Made by a program: the position numbers and the translations under genes. From Nymphaea colorata (Eukaryota > Streptophyta > Magnoliopsida > Nymphaeales > Nymphaeaceae), in contig NC_045138.2 in the NCBI RefSeq assembly GCF_008831285.2, forward strand, positions 18,197,934 to 18,261,933: a stretch of DNA of 64,000 nt. The letters are read 5' to 3'. Below the pieces are notes generated by a model, which saw only the letters and a program-made list of their open reading frames with translations, had not been told where the DNA came from and did no database searches. Within the stretch, counting starts at the first letter, position 1, and the number at the start of each line of letters is the position of its first letter. Positions 1 through 11,329 of this stretch are shown here, one piece after another.

Positions 1-344
1 GTCCATGGGGTGATCTCATAGTTCCTACGAGGTGGAGACGATGGGGTTGGTCCGTGGATTTTCCTTCCTTTTGCCGCATTTTGCTCAAAGGGCTGAAGGG
101 ATATAGGGCATCAAAGCTGTTCGCAGGGGCCAACTTGATCCTATTCCGGATACATAGATCCACTCCATCCCCGTTGCACGTAGCACTATAATTTCAGTCT
201 AGGTTTATTGCATGAATTTCTCACTTTTTATGTCAGCTTTGATCTTTGGTTAATAAAAGGGAGATTTGGTTAATAAAAGGGAGAGAATATATATATATAT
301 ATAATGATGAAGGATGATGTTAAAATGGATGCGGTGGTTTATCC
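1..344. other. Unassigned AT-rich DNA
   Basis: No coding region or known element is recognised. A short direct duplication of about 20 bp (the motif ggttaataaaagggaga) sits at about 249-284, followed by a TA run of about 18 bp near 287-304. Confidence 0.4.
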
Positions 345-356
345 CACATCTGATGC

Positions 357-560
357 AGGAAATATGTAAGCTTCTGACCATGCAAGTAAATTGTAAGCAC
401 TAATAGGGGAACACCCACGAATGGGAGCAGAAAAGTTTCCAAGTGCAATCCGCTGAGGACACATTTCAGTCTAGAGCAGTGATACATTTCTCCTCCTAGG
501 TGTTCTCCTGCTAGTGCTTGTAATTTACTTGCATGCATGGCCAGAAGATTACATATTTCC
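357..560. repeat. Short inverted repeat (about 60-bp arms)
   Basis: The left arm (about 357-412) reads as the reverse complement of the right arm (about 497-560); both contain the core gcaagtaaatt/aatttacttgc. The spacer is about 84 bp. Related single arms occur at about 29,240-29,300 and 30,690-30,760, where the two arms lie 1.4 kb apart in the opposite relative order. This suggests a terminal-repeat family whose ends sit head to head here. No target-site duplication was identified. Confidence 0.6.
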
Positions 561-587
561 GGCGTCGGACTTGGGAGGAACCATCAA

Positions 588-2400
588 AACCATTGAACAG
601 CACTCCTCACTGCTATGATTAGAATGCACACGTGCACGTCTCTGCTTTCCTTAGGAGGGAGGGAGGGAGAGGGATGTTGTGTCTGGGACCCAAGAAGCAA
701 AGCGAAAGACAACAAGGCACTAACATTTATTGAGGGGTTTGGAGATAAATAAGGAGATAAAAGAAGTTGGCAATGTGGTGTAGGTTCGGATCGGGTATTT
801 GGTTGAACCAATTTCAGTCGAGGCTGGGTTTGGTGAACCGCTTTGGTGAATTGCGTGGTGTGAGCAAGGGATTCCCTTCAACGACCTTGGAGGGATGGAG
901 CAGATTGGATCACATATTATGTGTCATCCATTATCGATTTGGATCTACCGTAACACATTATCTATATATCTTCTTATCTTCCCTTTTAACGATTGGTGAA
1001 CATATTGGTGAAATACTTGACTCAATTTAACGATTTGGATCTGATATGGTTTGGGTCTGAACCCAAAAAAATTATATATTTCTGGAGTCAATTTAACGAT
1101 TTGGATCTGATATGGCTCGGGTCTGAACCCAAAAATTTTATATATTTCCTGTTTGGAGCTTGGAGAAAGTTGACGTTGTCAATGTGGATCATATGATTTA
1201 TTATATTGGAAGAAAGAAAAAGATAGAAACCAATAAGGAGGGAGTGGTCAAGCAAAGGAGAACTTGGCAACCCCTCGAGGCATAAATGAGGAGGTCCGGG
1301 TCCCATCTCAGGTACCGCCAAGGGCGACTCTTCTTCTCCAACCATATGGTGCCCACAATACCTGTGAAGCCTACCGCCTCCTTCCCCTCTCCCCTTTCAA
1401 TCGTGGGGCGGGGAGAACCTGACTCCGGCTGACTCCTCCCTCCCTCCTCTATATAAGCCACCCTCCCCCCACCCGTCTCATGTTTGAAAGGGGAGAGGGC
1501 TACATATAGGCTAGCGTGCTAACAACAAAATTTTTATTTATTTTTACATAGATTTTTTATGATTATTTACTTAGTTATATATGTTGTGCTCCTTGAAAAA
1601 TGAGAATTTCTATAAGGGTGCCCCACGCCACTGGGAGAGGGGAGTCAGCCGCAGTCAGGCTCTCTCCGTCCCACGATTGAAAGGGGGGACAGGAAGAAGG
1701 CAGACCGTATGGTTGGAGAAGAAGAGTCGCCATTGGCGGTACCTGAGATGGGACCCGGACCTCCTCATTTATGCCTCAAGGGGTTGCCAAGTTCTCCTTT
1801 GCTTGACCACTCGCTCCTTATTGGTTTCTATCTTTTTCTTTCTTTCTATATGACAAATCATATGACCCATATTGACAACGCAACTTTCTCAGAGCTCCAA
1901 ACAGGAAATATATAAAATCTTGGGGTTCAGACCCAAATCATATCAGATCCAAATCGTTAAATTGAGTCCAGTATTTCACCAATATGTTCAGCAATCGTTA
2001 AAAGGGTAGATAAGATGATATATAGACAATGTGTTAGGGTAGATCCAAATCGATAATGGATGACATATAATATGTGATCCAATCTGCTCCATCCCCCCAA
2101 GGTTACTTACAAACAGTTCGTTGAAGGGAATCCCACGCAAATTCATCAAAGCGTTCACTAAACCCAGTCCCGACTGAAATTGGTTCAACCAAATACCCGA
2201 TCCAAACCTACACCACATTTCCGACTCCTTTTAACTCCTTATTTATCTCCAAACCCCTCAATAAATGTTAGTGCCTTGTTGTCTTGGCTTTGCCAGACAC
2301 AACATCCCTCTCTTTCTCCTTCCCTCCTAAGGAAAGCAGAGACGTGCACGCGTGACTGTTCAACCAAGACGGGTTTCTGATGCAATGCTGTTCAACCATG
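588..2400. repeat. Giant imperfect inverted repeat (fold-back), arms about 800 bp
   Basis: The left arm (about 588-1446) and right arm (about 1630-2400) are reverse complements over nearly their full length. For example, the peptide-like string WCRFGSGIWLNQFQS is read on the plus strand from about 773 and on the minus strand from about 2218. The spacer of about 180 bp is AT-rich. The left arm has a 66-bp tandem duplication (1023-1088 and 1089-about 1150) that the right arm lacks. The short open frames in the arms are shadows of the repeat and match no protein family I know. It is probably a fold-back or long-TIR DNA element; the superfamily is unknown. Confidence 0.8.
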
Positions 2401-2616
2401 AAGTGGACATGCTAACGATCAGATCGAAAGAGCTATATCCATTTAACTCGCACTTTATACTCCTTCAATTATATTAAATATCACACTCCTGTATAACCTT
2501 CAGCCCATACATGGACTAACTGACTGAAGTAAAGAAAGCATCTGCTTAAGCTCAGATTAAAATTACTTTTCAGCATCCTGAGATCTCTGCCCATTTTTTG
2601 TAGTTTCGAATTTAAA
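2401..2616. other. Unassigned spacer
   Basis: AT-rich sequence between the inverted repeat and the tandem block. Nothing is recognised in it. Confidence 0.3.
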
Positions 2617-2855
2617 GTATGCAGTTCCAAAATTCATTACTTGTTTTTCTCTACGTGTTCCTCGTCGGTTTATAGAGAGAGTTGTTCTTAGTATGCAATT
2701 CCAGACTTATTTAAAGTATGCAGTTCCAAAATTGATTACTTATTTTCTCTATGTGTTTCTCTTGGTTTATAGAGAGAATTGTTCTTAGTATGCAATTCCA
2801 GAGTTGATTCCTTATCTTCTCTGCGTGTTTCTCTTCAGTTTACAAAGAGAACTGA
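2617..2855. repeat. Three-copy tandem repeat (about 75-100 bp units)
   Basis: Three successive units start at about 2617, 2716 and 2790. Each begins agtatgca(g/a)ttcca and contains the motifs tctctacgtgtt-like and ggtttatagagaga-like. The first unit is longer because it carries an extra half unit. Confidence 0.75.
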
Positions 2856-2872
2856 AGTTAGAAGCGGGAGAT

Positions 2873-3388
2873 GGCGAGCTTTGACAAGGCCCCTTCTTCC
2901 GAGGAGTTAGCGGGTTTCATGCCCGGCCATTCTCCATCCGTTTCCGTTTCCATGTAAACTCCACCCGACCATCCATGCTAGTTTGAGAATTCTCCGGCAA
3001 ACAGTCCCATCATTTCCTTGAAATTTCTGAATTTCCAGACCCGTCACTCCCATCCCATTAGTCCGCCTACTTTTTTTTCCCTTGAACCAATGGCCGTCTA
3101 ATGTGCTTTTCAGTTTAACCGCAACCATCCATCGACCTTCCTTTTGGACCCGAGCAGCCTAATGCAATCGCGAAAGGAAGGTTGATTGATAGCTATGATT
3201 CAACTGAAAAGAAGGTTAGCCGATCGTTGGTTTAGGGGAAAAAACGGAGGTGGACTAATGAGAGGGCAGTCAAAGAGAATTCTCAAACTGTCATGGTAGT
3301 GTTTCTGCAGAAACGTGAAAGAATCGAGAATGGCTAGGGAAGAAATCTGCTCACCTCCTCGAAAGAAGAGGCCTTGTCAAAGCTCGTC
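2873..3388. repeat. 516-bp fold-back element with matching ends
   Basis: The ends are inverted copies of each other (ggcgagctttgacaaggcc at 2873 and its complement at about 3370-3388). Complementarity continues inward past the shared tttgagaattctc motif to a central stem around ccttccttt/aaaggaagg at about 3137-3182. Almost the whole element can fold on itself with a loop of about 20 nt. No coding region and no obvious target-site duplication were seen. Confidence 0.75.
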
Positions 3389-4049
3389 TTTTTGGGCTGC
3401 CAACTTCAATTCTCTCTACATAGACGGCAGTGGCGTGGGGCACCATCCTTCTTGCAGGTGCGCCACTTGTGTTTCCTTATAGGTGAAATCCAAGTTTGTC
3501 ATTGGGCCATTGCAAGTGCAAGAGCAAGCAGAGCAAGCAGGACTGCAATAATGGTGGACATAGACGAGGACTGCAATCATGGTGGACATAGAGGGTTATT
3601 CAGATTTGTTAGTGAAACATATGTAACTAGGCCACTAATTGAGTGATTTTCATTTGTCTATAGACCCTTAGAGGATTATTCAGATTTGCTCTCGAAACAT
3701 ATGTAACCAGGCCCAATGATTAAATGATTTTATATTGCAATGGATTGAGGTGCTCAATTCTTTACAAGAATGGTGTGATTTATGTTCTTTATTAGATTCA
3801 GTCTCATATACTGCTGACATTTTCAATATATTCAATTTTTATATAATTTTCTTTGGCTAAATGTTGGTAATTTGTTGACAATTTATAGCTTTCATTGGCC
3901 AAATGTTGATAATTCGTTGACAGGTGCCGGGCCCTGCAACTTCTATTTTTTAACGATGTGTTGCATCAAACGAGAGTCTTTAATAAACCCTTGGTTAAGT
4001 TTACTAGTATAATTTCTTGCTTTTTGTTAAGTGCACATGGTTGATCTTG
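3389..4049. other. Unassigned DNA with short local duplications
   Basis: Short near-repeats are visible: ggactgcaat..ggtggacata (about 3541 and 3568), a 40-bp block containing ttattcagattt and acatatgtaac (about 3593 and 3672), and a block with caaatgttg and tcgttgaca (about 3852 and 3895). No gene is recognised. Confidence 0.4.
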
Positions 4050-4637
4050 CGTTTTCGAGAATCAGGCTCAGGAATGCAGAGAAATCCCACAAACCTCCCC
4101 CAATTCATTCACAACTGATAAACTTGCATCTAATTTTTCAACGAGGGCTTCACGCTTGTCATCTTTTCTTTAATAATAAGCAGGTTTTCTTACAATAAAA
4201 ACTGGGACTTATTTTTATACCAAGATACCATATATATATTATATATATTACATGAGCTTGATGTGGATCCGTTTAATTTCCTCCAGCGGCGATCGACTAT
4301 GACGAAGTGCATCTCTCGTAATCCCCGTCCTTTCCTCTTCTCTCTCCCTCGTCCGCATCTTCTTTTTCTTCATATTGATTCATGTGACAAATTTTTGGAT
4401 TTGGGGATTTCTCTGAGTTTGCATTGTGTTCTCTTTCTGTTTATTCGTGGAACTTCTTGGTCCTGATTTAAACTACACGTTTTGCCAGAATTGCCAGAAT
4501 TTGGAGTTTGTGTTTGAGAGGTTATTGTCTCCAAGAGGATGTAACCATTATGTTTGGCTTGAGTTTCGTTTTCCCATTTTCTGATTTTCTTCACCAACGA
4601 AAACGTGCATTGTGAAGACAACAGAGCAAGTTAAAAA

Positions 4638-5050
4638 ATGAAATATGAAGCAAATTGTGAAGAGCTTCCTGTTGATCTCGTACGAAGAAGCTCATTGTCC
4701 CCGAGTTTCATCCTATTTGGGAAGAGTGAAAAAAGCTTCCTGTTCCTGAAATGTGTGTCCTGCTAAACATTTGTGATTACTTAAGCAATATGATTATCAA
4801 AAGCAGAGGGCGTCCTAAAGGTTGGTAAATGTTAATAGTTTTTCAATTGATTCTGATATTCGTACTCAATCTTAGTCAATGGGTACAGAAGAGATGAAAG
4901 CAGAGACCAAATGAAACTATGGATGGTTCTTACAAGAAATTGTGAAAGCTGCTGTGCAAGCTGCACTATCTGCTGCAGCAATAAAAGCTAACTCTTTTCA
5001 GATCATGAAGAATATTATAGTGCTTTGCCAACCATCAGGTTCATTGCTGC
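4638..5050 (+). pseudogene. Broken gene-like exons, family unknown (copy A)
   Basis: The open stretch beginning MKYEANCEELPVDLVRRSS (about 4638) and, after an intron-like gap, an alanine-rich helical stretch near 4930-5010 (about KAAVQAALSAAAIKA) match the better preserved copies at 31.57-32.25 kb and, in reverse, at 59.2-59.29 kb. Compared with the copy at 32,116 this one has single-base insertions or deletions that break the frame. The protein is not recognised. The alanine-rich stretch faintly recalls the coiled-coil region of SWI3-type chromatin proteins, but that is only an impression. Confidence 0.35.
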
Positions 5051-5315
5051 CCATGATTCGTTAAAATGCTTTGCATATCTGTTGCTTTGTACGAGACTGT
5101 AACTGTTGAATCAGTTTTTTGATATGAAGGTAGCAACGGATTTCTTCTCCGTGCATGTGCTTTTTTTTATCATTTTATTCCTTTATTTCCCTTGGTCACA
5201 GATTTGGTTCACTATACGGGTTGGTGTGTTATAATAATGGATCATATATTGGTGTTATTTTATAATTTAGTTGGAGTTTAGTGCATGTGGTTGAACAAGT
5301 CTTCACCACCTATTC

Positions 5316-5738
5316 ATGTTCTGTAACCAAATGAAACAGCTGATTTCTCTGTTCATGTGTGTGTGTATATATATATATATATACATGTGTGTGTGTATGC
5401 GCACGAATGGCAATGGCTATATAACTGCATTCGAATCATCGGTGTTGCTGGCAGTAGCAGCAGCAACAGGTAGCTTCTTTAATCCCAAAAATCCAATAGC
5501 GTCATTTAGAAGTGCCGGCATGATACTTCCGACTGCACGTGTCCCAATATACGTAAGCCATCGGGAGGGTAGCGGCAGAAAGGTCTTCTACCGACCGAAT
5601 GGCCGGGCTGAGTTAAACTTCAGTTACGAAACTATGAAAATGGGAAGGAGGTCTAAGGTGATAAAGAAATGTAATTTTAATAAGAGTTTAAGAAGATACT
5701 TTATTTACGTCGCTCAGTCAGTCCATATGTGGACTTAA
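5316..5738 (+). other. 140-codon open frame of doubtful meaning
   Basis: This is the longest open frame in the region and it overlaps a TA/TG microsatellite (about 5363-5398), which gives its N-terminal YIYIYIY run. The middle (NGNGYITAFESSVLLAVAAATGSF) lies largely in the block absent from the partner copy at 32.4 kb. No domain is recognised and the frame is not kept in the partner, so it is probably not a gene. Confidence 0.2.
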
Positions 5739-5859
5739 GGTAATTCATTTGCTAGAGCAGAAGAGTGAGATTAGATGTTGAAGTGTATGTCCGAGCATCA
5801 CCATAATTACGTGCAAATTTGAATATAAGGATTCAAATATTTTGAAACCATATATGGCA

Positions 5860-6340
5860 GTTAGTGTCTAGGCAAATATAAAAACGCATGCACTTTCCAA
5901 CAATGAAGAAAGGTAAGTTATATAAAGCTCTCAAGAATGGCTCACCTCGGTCTCACTATGAATATCATGGCTCAACATATGATCATGTCTTCTAACCTCT
6001 CGGCTTTCCTTCTTCTTCTTATTATGCTTGAGCTATCTTGAGCAAGAGCTCAAGCGCCAAGTTTTCCTCCTTTAAGGTAGCATTTGATTATTTGATGAAA
6101 AAATGTTTGGCATTAAAATCACTGATATTTAATGATGGTTCATTTGTCGGGGGTGGAACTAAAAGTTCCAGGTTCCATAACCCAAATGTCTCCGAATACT
6201 TGATATTTTTCATTCAGACATCTCATTTTCATGTTTCATTCAATGCGGTATAAAAATTCGTTGTTGTCTCTTAACTGTTGAAAAAAAACTGTTCGAGCTA
6301 GCATTCCATCCATGCAATTTTGTAGGAATTCCCATGAGTC
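5860..6340. other. Non-coding flank of segmental duplication
   Basis: Matches about 32,700-33,165. Only short frames are present, none recognised. Confidence 0.4.
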
Positions 6341-6814
6341 AACAACAATCCAGTAACTTCTACACATGATCACCATATTTAATGATCTTAATTATAGAAC
6401 AGAACCAATCCCACCCCTGCCCCAAACAAGAAATTGTCAATGGGACAAAATTTTCACAATCAATTTTAGCATAAATAATTACAAACATTTCCATGCCATG
6501 CGAAAAGAATTCCCAAGAAAGATTAAACAACAATAACAAGCCCGAATGAAGTAAAACAGAAAGAATATTTTATATCAAAATAGCTTTCATAAATATCTTA
6601 ACATGTTTCTATTTTATTTGAAATAATTTTTTTAAGTAAAAATTAAAGGGTCTTGCTTTCATCCCTGACCTAAGTTTCTGGCTTCTACCAGTTTCTCTAA
6701 ATATATGAGTGGTTGGTAGGAGCCAGACCAACAGGCCAGGGACAAAAACCAAGCCCAATAAATATGATATTTAAAGTGATTTTTTTGAAATATAACCTTA
6801 CCAATATAACCTCA

Positions 6815-6815
6815 A

Positions 6816-6902
<87 letters not shown>
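6815..6902. repeat. (AT)n microsatellite
   Basis: An almost uninterrupted run of TA dinucleotides of about 85 bp. It is followed by two near-copies of a ctctctccacacacacaca block (about 6940 and 6980). Confidence 0.95.
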
Positions 6903-6904
<2 letters not shown>

Positions 6905-7331
6905 ACAAGAAAATAGATAAAAAGACAACAGTCATTTCTCTCCCTCTCTCCACACACACACAAAAGACATCAGTCATTTCTCTTCCTCTCTCCACACACA
7001 CACACAAAAGACACCAGTCCATTTGTTTTTAATACTTTTACTTTCTCCAGTTAACTTTATAAATGATCTTTAAATCTAAAATATCATGAACTTATTAAAA
7101 AAAGATGTTTTCTAATGTGCAGATACAATTCTATATGATCTTAATTGGCTTTAATCATTTTGGTTTAACTCATCCTACATGTATAGATACATGCAATGTG
7201 GCCAAGTTTCAAACCTGTGTTCTGTATACAAAAAAAAAACAATGAAATTGAGTGAAGAAATCTATATCTATGTAGCTTTTTAACAAATAAAATTATCATG
7301 TTATTTGAAAGAGAAAAAAGGGATATTAAGG

Positions 7332-7771
7332 TAAGGATGTCAATGTATCCGATTTGGATTGGGGTATCCAACCGAACCGTTCCAAAAAAAAAAAGGATAT
7401 CGAAAAAATTTAATATCTAATTTAAAAATCGGATCAGATTCGGATTGAGAAATTACATCTGATTGAATTCAGATATACAAAAATATCTGATGGGATTTAG
7501 ATATGGATTTGGATTGGATTTATTTTTAAACCAACATCATATATCTAATTCTCTTACATTTTGAATGTAGGCAAAATTCAGTTAAAATTTTGGATTTGGA
7601 TGTTTATATAAGAAATTGGATTAGGAGCATACAATCTGATTTTGAATTTGGATATCATTTTTCTATGTTCGTATTTGAATCTGAATTTGAATTCGAGTAT
7701 GTGAACATCCTATAAAATGGATACAATTGAGGGTATATATCTTATTTGAATCTGATCCGTTGACATCCCTA
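7332..7771 (+). mobile_element. Small hAT-like element 1 (copy a)
   Basis: The element starts taaggatgtcaa and ends ttgacatcccta, short inverted ends of the kind seen in plant hAT elements. It is flanked by tattaagg on the left and cattaagg on the right, an 8-bp duplication with one mismatch; 8 bp is the hAT signature. The interior is 440 bp of low-complexity sequence rich in ggatttggat and its complement, with no coding capacity. Other copies with the same flanks are at 34,287, 41,301 and 49,585. Confidence 0.8.
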
Positions 7772-7932
7772 CATTAAGGGCATCGAAAATCAGTGAATAA
7801 TATTGCACAGAAAAAACAGGATAGTAATTATTTTCAAAAGGCATGATGCAGGTGGACAAGATTTCCAATAAAAAAAAATATGAGGTACTTATTTAGTATA
7901 AAATCAGTTAAATTGTTTTTCACCATATTTAG

Positions 7933-7936
<4 letters not shown>

Positions 7937-8021
<85 letters not shown>
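7937..8021. repeat. (AT)n microsatellite
   Basis: A TA run of about 85 bp at the position where the array copies also carry AT runs of varied length (34,884, 41,906, 50,153). The copy at 61,437 has a CT run there instead. Confidence 0.95.
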
Positions 8022-8023
<2 letters not shown>

Positions 8024-8286
8024 TTACAATAAAACTTTGGAGGCTAACTTGGAGTATACTTTCTTGTGTCGTGTGTGTAATTAAACTTTAATGAGATTCA
8101 GTTTTATTTGGCCTAGCTAGGCAGTCCAACTCCCAGCACTGCTTGTGATGCTATTTGCAAATTTAATTGCATGAAAACTAAGAACCCCATCCTTTCCCTT
8201 GCCAATAAGGCATAGCGTGTTTGAAGTAGCGCACGGCTGACGTAGCGACAACACTGTCAATTAGGTACCTCCTTTCACCTCATATG

Positions 8287-8735
8287 TAGGCATGTCAATA
8301 TATTTTATTTGGATCAGATGTCCATCAGAACCATTCCAAAAAAATTGGATACAACGGAAAATTTAACATCTCATTAAACAAAACAGATCATATTTGGATT
8401 TAAGATACGACATCTGATTGGATTCAGATACAAATTCAGATATAAATAAATATCCCATCAAATACGGATTCAGATTGAATTATTTATTTTTAAACATATT
8501 AAAAATATATCCGATATCCGATACTCTTACGTTTTAAAAGTTGGTCAAATTCGGTTCAAAATTTGGATTTTGATACAAATCTAAAATTCAGATTCAAATT
8601 ATGAAATTGGATTTCGGGTTCGAATTCAGATGTGACTTTTTTTAGTTTGTATCAGAATGCGAGTTTGTGAATATATGCAAAAGCGGATATAGTCAAAGGT
8701 ATATTTAAATTGGATCCCATTAATTGACATCCCTA
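8287..8735 (+). mobile_element. Small hAT-like element 2 (copy a)
   Basis: The left end is taggcatgtcaa and the right end ttgacatcccta. The interior is about 440 bp, again rich in ggattcagat-type words and without coding capacity. The flanks ctcatatg and ttcttaca are only half alike here, but array copies have ctcatatg and ttcataca, which differ only by transitions. This is the same family as element 1 but a distinct subfamily and insertion. Confidence 0.65.
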
Positions 8736-9870
8736 TTCTTACAACACATAGATATAATGTTGGCTAATAATGGAAGGCCGCGTCCACCAAAAGCCTAGAA
8801 AACTAAGTTAAGCCCTTTAGGATAATGGTAAAACTAAAATATAATTTATGAATATTATCATTTAGGAACGAAATCTTATTAAAATTGGAAATGAAAAGGT
8901 AAGAATAGAACAAAATTTATGAATCTTTTCATTTAGGAAAGAAATCTGATTAGAACTTGGAAATATAAAATATAGGACTAAAAAATAATTTCTTAATCTT
9001 TCATTTAGGAAAGAAATCTTATTGACAATTGGAATTCAACAAGCTTGTGACACATATATAAAATGAAAAATCCATCCCAGGCACCACCACTATTAGCGGG
9101 ATGATAGAGAATCCCAAGCTTCTTTGGGCATTCATCCATAGATCTATTACATTCACCCTTTAAATATTATATTTAAAGTTTTTTTTTTGAAATCTAACCT
9201 TACCAATGTCATCTTAAAGATAGGTTGATGCACAATATATAGTATATTAATTATTTTTTTGATTTTAATAGTGTTTTATGATAAGCAAAAAATGAATGAC
9301 TCTCAAAACATCAAAATTATGGAAAAAAAACATCAATATTTTTCATAAAAACAACTAGATTCAAAATATGTTTTATATCAAACTATTTTTCATAAATATA
9401 TTGGGATGTTTATCTTTTATTTAGGATAACTTCTTAGCAAAATTAAAAATGGTCTGAGAATTGTACCCCTGTCTATGGTGAGGCAGCCATCCAGTTTAAT
9501 CGGGCCTGTTTTCTTTCGTGTAGTAACTGGTGTTGCAGTTTAGCTGAGTCTGAAGCTAGCCCTGGATTGTTTATGGCATTTATGGTTTGTTTCCATCGAT
9601 GGGCAAGATCAAATGTAGCTTATATGGGACGAGTATGTAGAGTACTTAGAATCAATTGGAAAAAAGGAATCTTGCCTATGGTGAGGCGGTCGTCCACTAT
9701 AATTGGGCCTGGTTTCTTTCATGTAGTAACCAGTGTTGTAGTTTAACTGAGCCTAAAGCTAGCCCGGATTGTTTATCGCATTTATGGTTTGTTCCCAACG
9801 ACGGACAAGATCACATGTTGCTTATACGAGGTGAGTATGCGGAGTACTCCAGACATAAATATGGTTGATA

Positions 9871-11169
9871 GGTTTTATGTGCATAATTTTGGAAACAAAA
9901 TGAAGGCCTAAAGGTGCGATCTGTTGGATTCCTTGGAAGCCATATCAGGATAAAGACTGTCTGTCTTACCTCCATCCTTTAGGTTGTAGAAGTAGAGAAC
10001 AAATTAGACATCATTTAACAAGGCTAGAGCTCAGGAGGAAATCCTGAACAATTCGGGGGCTCACTCGTATAACAGTGGAATCTTCATGACATTCTTACAA
10101 AAAAGCATCTCATGAAAGATGCGAAAGATCATCTCAAAATGAAATACAAGCCTATTGTTTCATTCATGCTGTTGCTGGAGGAACACGTTCCTCTTTTTTG
10201 TTTTAATATATAATAAATGGATGCTTTGCCTGAATTTCCTATAATGGTGCTGAAGTAGTTCTTCTATCAAGGGCATTACGACTTAAAGATGTTATGGCAT
10301 CTATACGTGGATCTGCAAGTTCCATCTACTATGCTTGACTGCAATAAAGAAGAACCACTGTCCAGGAAAGCTGTGAACTAACAATAATGGGATATGTTGG
10401 CTAAAGTAGCGATATTGCTTGAAAAAGGTTTGGGCTTGCAATTAAGCTGGATTCGTGATTTTCTATCTTACCTAAAAATCAAAAGGTAAATTGGTCCTTG
10501 GCTACAGGTATATTGTATATTTGAACCATGAACGCCTTGTGTATCGAATATGTTTGTGTGTGTGTGTGCGTGTAGTGCTCACTTGTAAGTCCCATGAGCT
10601 TAGTGCTTGTAAAGAATTTTTTGTTACCATGATGACCATTAGGGGGGTGGTACAAAAGAGAGAAGGTGCCCGCAATCAGGGAGAGTGTGAAGAACTCCAA
10701 ACTTTTTCATTTTTCATCAGAGTGATAGGAAACCCATCCAAAATCTTCTATTCAATGAATTTCTTATGCCCTTCTAAAGCTCTAGATAAAATTACTAGTC
10801 AGGCATGAACGACAGACTCCGTAAAAAGACCTAGTGGAGGCTAGTCAGTCCTGTTCAACAAAAGAAAAAGGAAAAAGTTAAAAATGGAAAAAAAAGAGGG
10901 GAAAATGTCAAAGTGGGCATTTAATGACAACACTTGATCAATATGCTGGAAGATGAACAAAAATTAAACTTTTAGTGTTAATATGTAAAGAATTGGGGAT
11001 CATGTAGATGCCTCAACGTAGGTGTGTTGGTACAGCCAGCGCCTTGCCCCAGCATAGGTGCACTGTTAACAACAAAGATCTGAAGTGGCATGTAAGGAAG
11101 TACAGCTTAGGATATCTCTTATAATTAAAGTTTAATTATACACACTCAAAGAAGTAGACTCCAGGTTAG
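9871..11169. other. Unassigned stretch
   Basis: The longest open frame (10,491-10,808, plus, 105 codons) contains a TG repeat (about 10,553-10,572) and shows no family I recognise. Scraps such as LKDVMASIRGSASS near 10,270 look protein-like but are soon stopped. No transposon ends are seen. Confidence 0.3.
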
Positions 11170-11329
11170 CCTCGAAATTTCTATGGTACAATTCCACTGA
11201 TTTTATACTAAATAAATTTCTTATAAATTTTTTTTATCGAAAATTATGTCCACCTCAATCATGCCTTTTGAAGCTATGCATAGTTGTATATACATATGCA
11301 GAGTCAAATATATCAAAGCATTTTCGAAC
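11170..11329 (-). repeat. Repeat tail shared with 19.17-19.3 kb
   Basis: The reverse complement matches about 19,173-19,310: the block aatgctttgatatatttgac followed by ttcaaaaggcatgat and a ttatttagtataaaat stretch. It lies directly downstream of the Bax-inhibitor-like fragment in both places, so gene fragment and tail were duplicated together. Confidence 0.7.

Larger units (their letters stand above)
4050..6340 (+). repeat. Segmental duplication, copy A (partner 31,140-33,165)
   Basis: This stretch is collinear with 31,140-33,165. Shared landmarks run in the same order: ctcaggaat..gagaaatcccaca, the block with ctccagcggcga, the exon-like block near 4640, the ctgctgcagcaataaaagct block, and the catcgggagggtagcgg block. 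Copy A carries about 330 bp (about 5215-5545) that copy B lacks. Homology continues on both sides into the repeat unit that follows (6290-9870 against 33,120-36,500). Confidence 0.8.
6290..9870 (+). repeat. Outlying copy of the array repeat unit, without the hairpin
   Basis: This stretch matches 33,120-36,470 of the array in order: a microsatellite, the ctctccacac block, the atgcaatgtg(g/c)ccaag block, small element 1, a second AT microsatellite, the unit anchor gacgtagcgacaac near 8237, small element 2, the tttaggaaagaaatct series and the twice-repeated block of about 190 bp (9470-9870). The 711-bp inverted repeat of the array units is absent: sequence runs on from ggattgtttatcgcatttat at about 9767. 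It may represent a pre-hairpin form of the unit. Confidence 0.75.

Noticed and set aside
5316-5738. A 140-codon frame as a real gene
   Set aside because: It begins in a microsatellite, overlaps a block missing from the partner duplication and matches no family I know.
6713-7022. Frames with long YIYIYI stretches here and at 26,758, 30,121 and 33,141
   Set aside because: These are translations of AT microsatellites.
7500-7700. Long satellite or promoter-like origin for the ggatttggat-rich stretches
   Set aside because: The stretches have defined ends and 8-bp flanking duplications, so small hAT-like elements explain them better.
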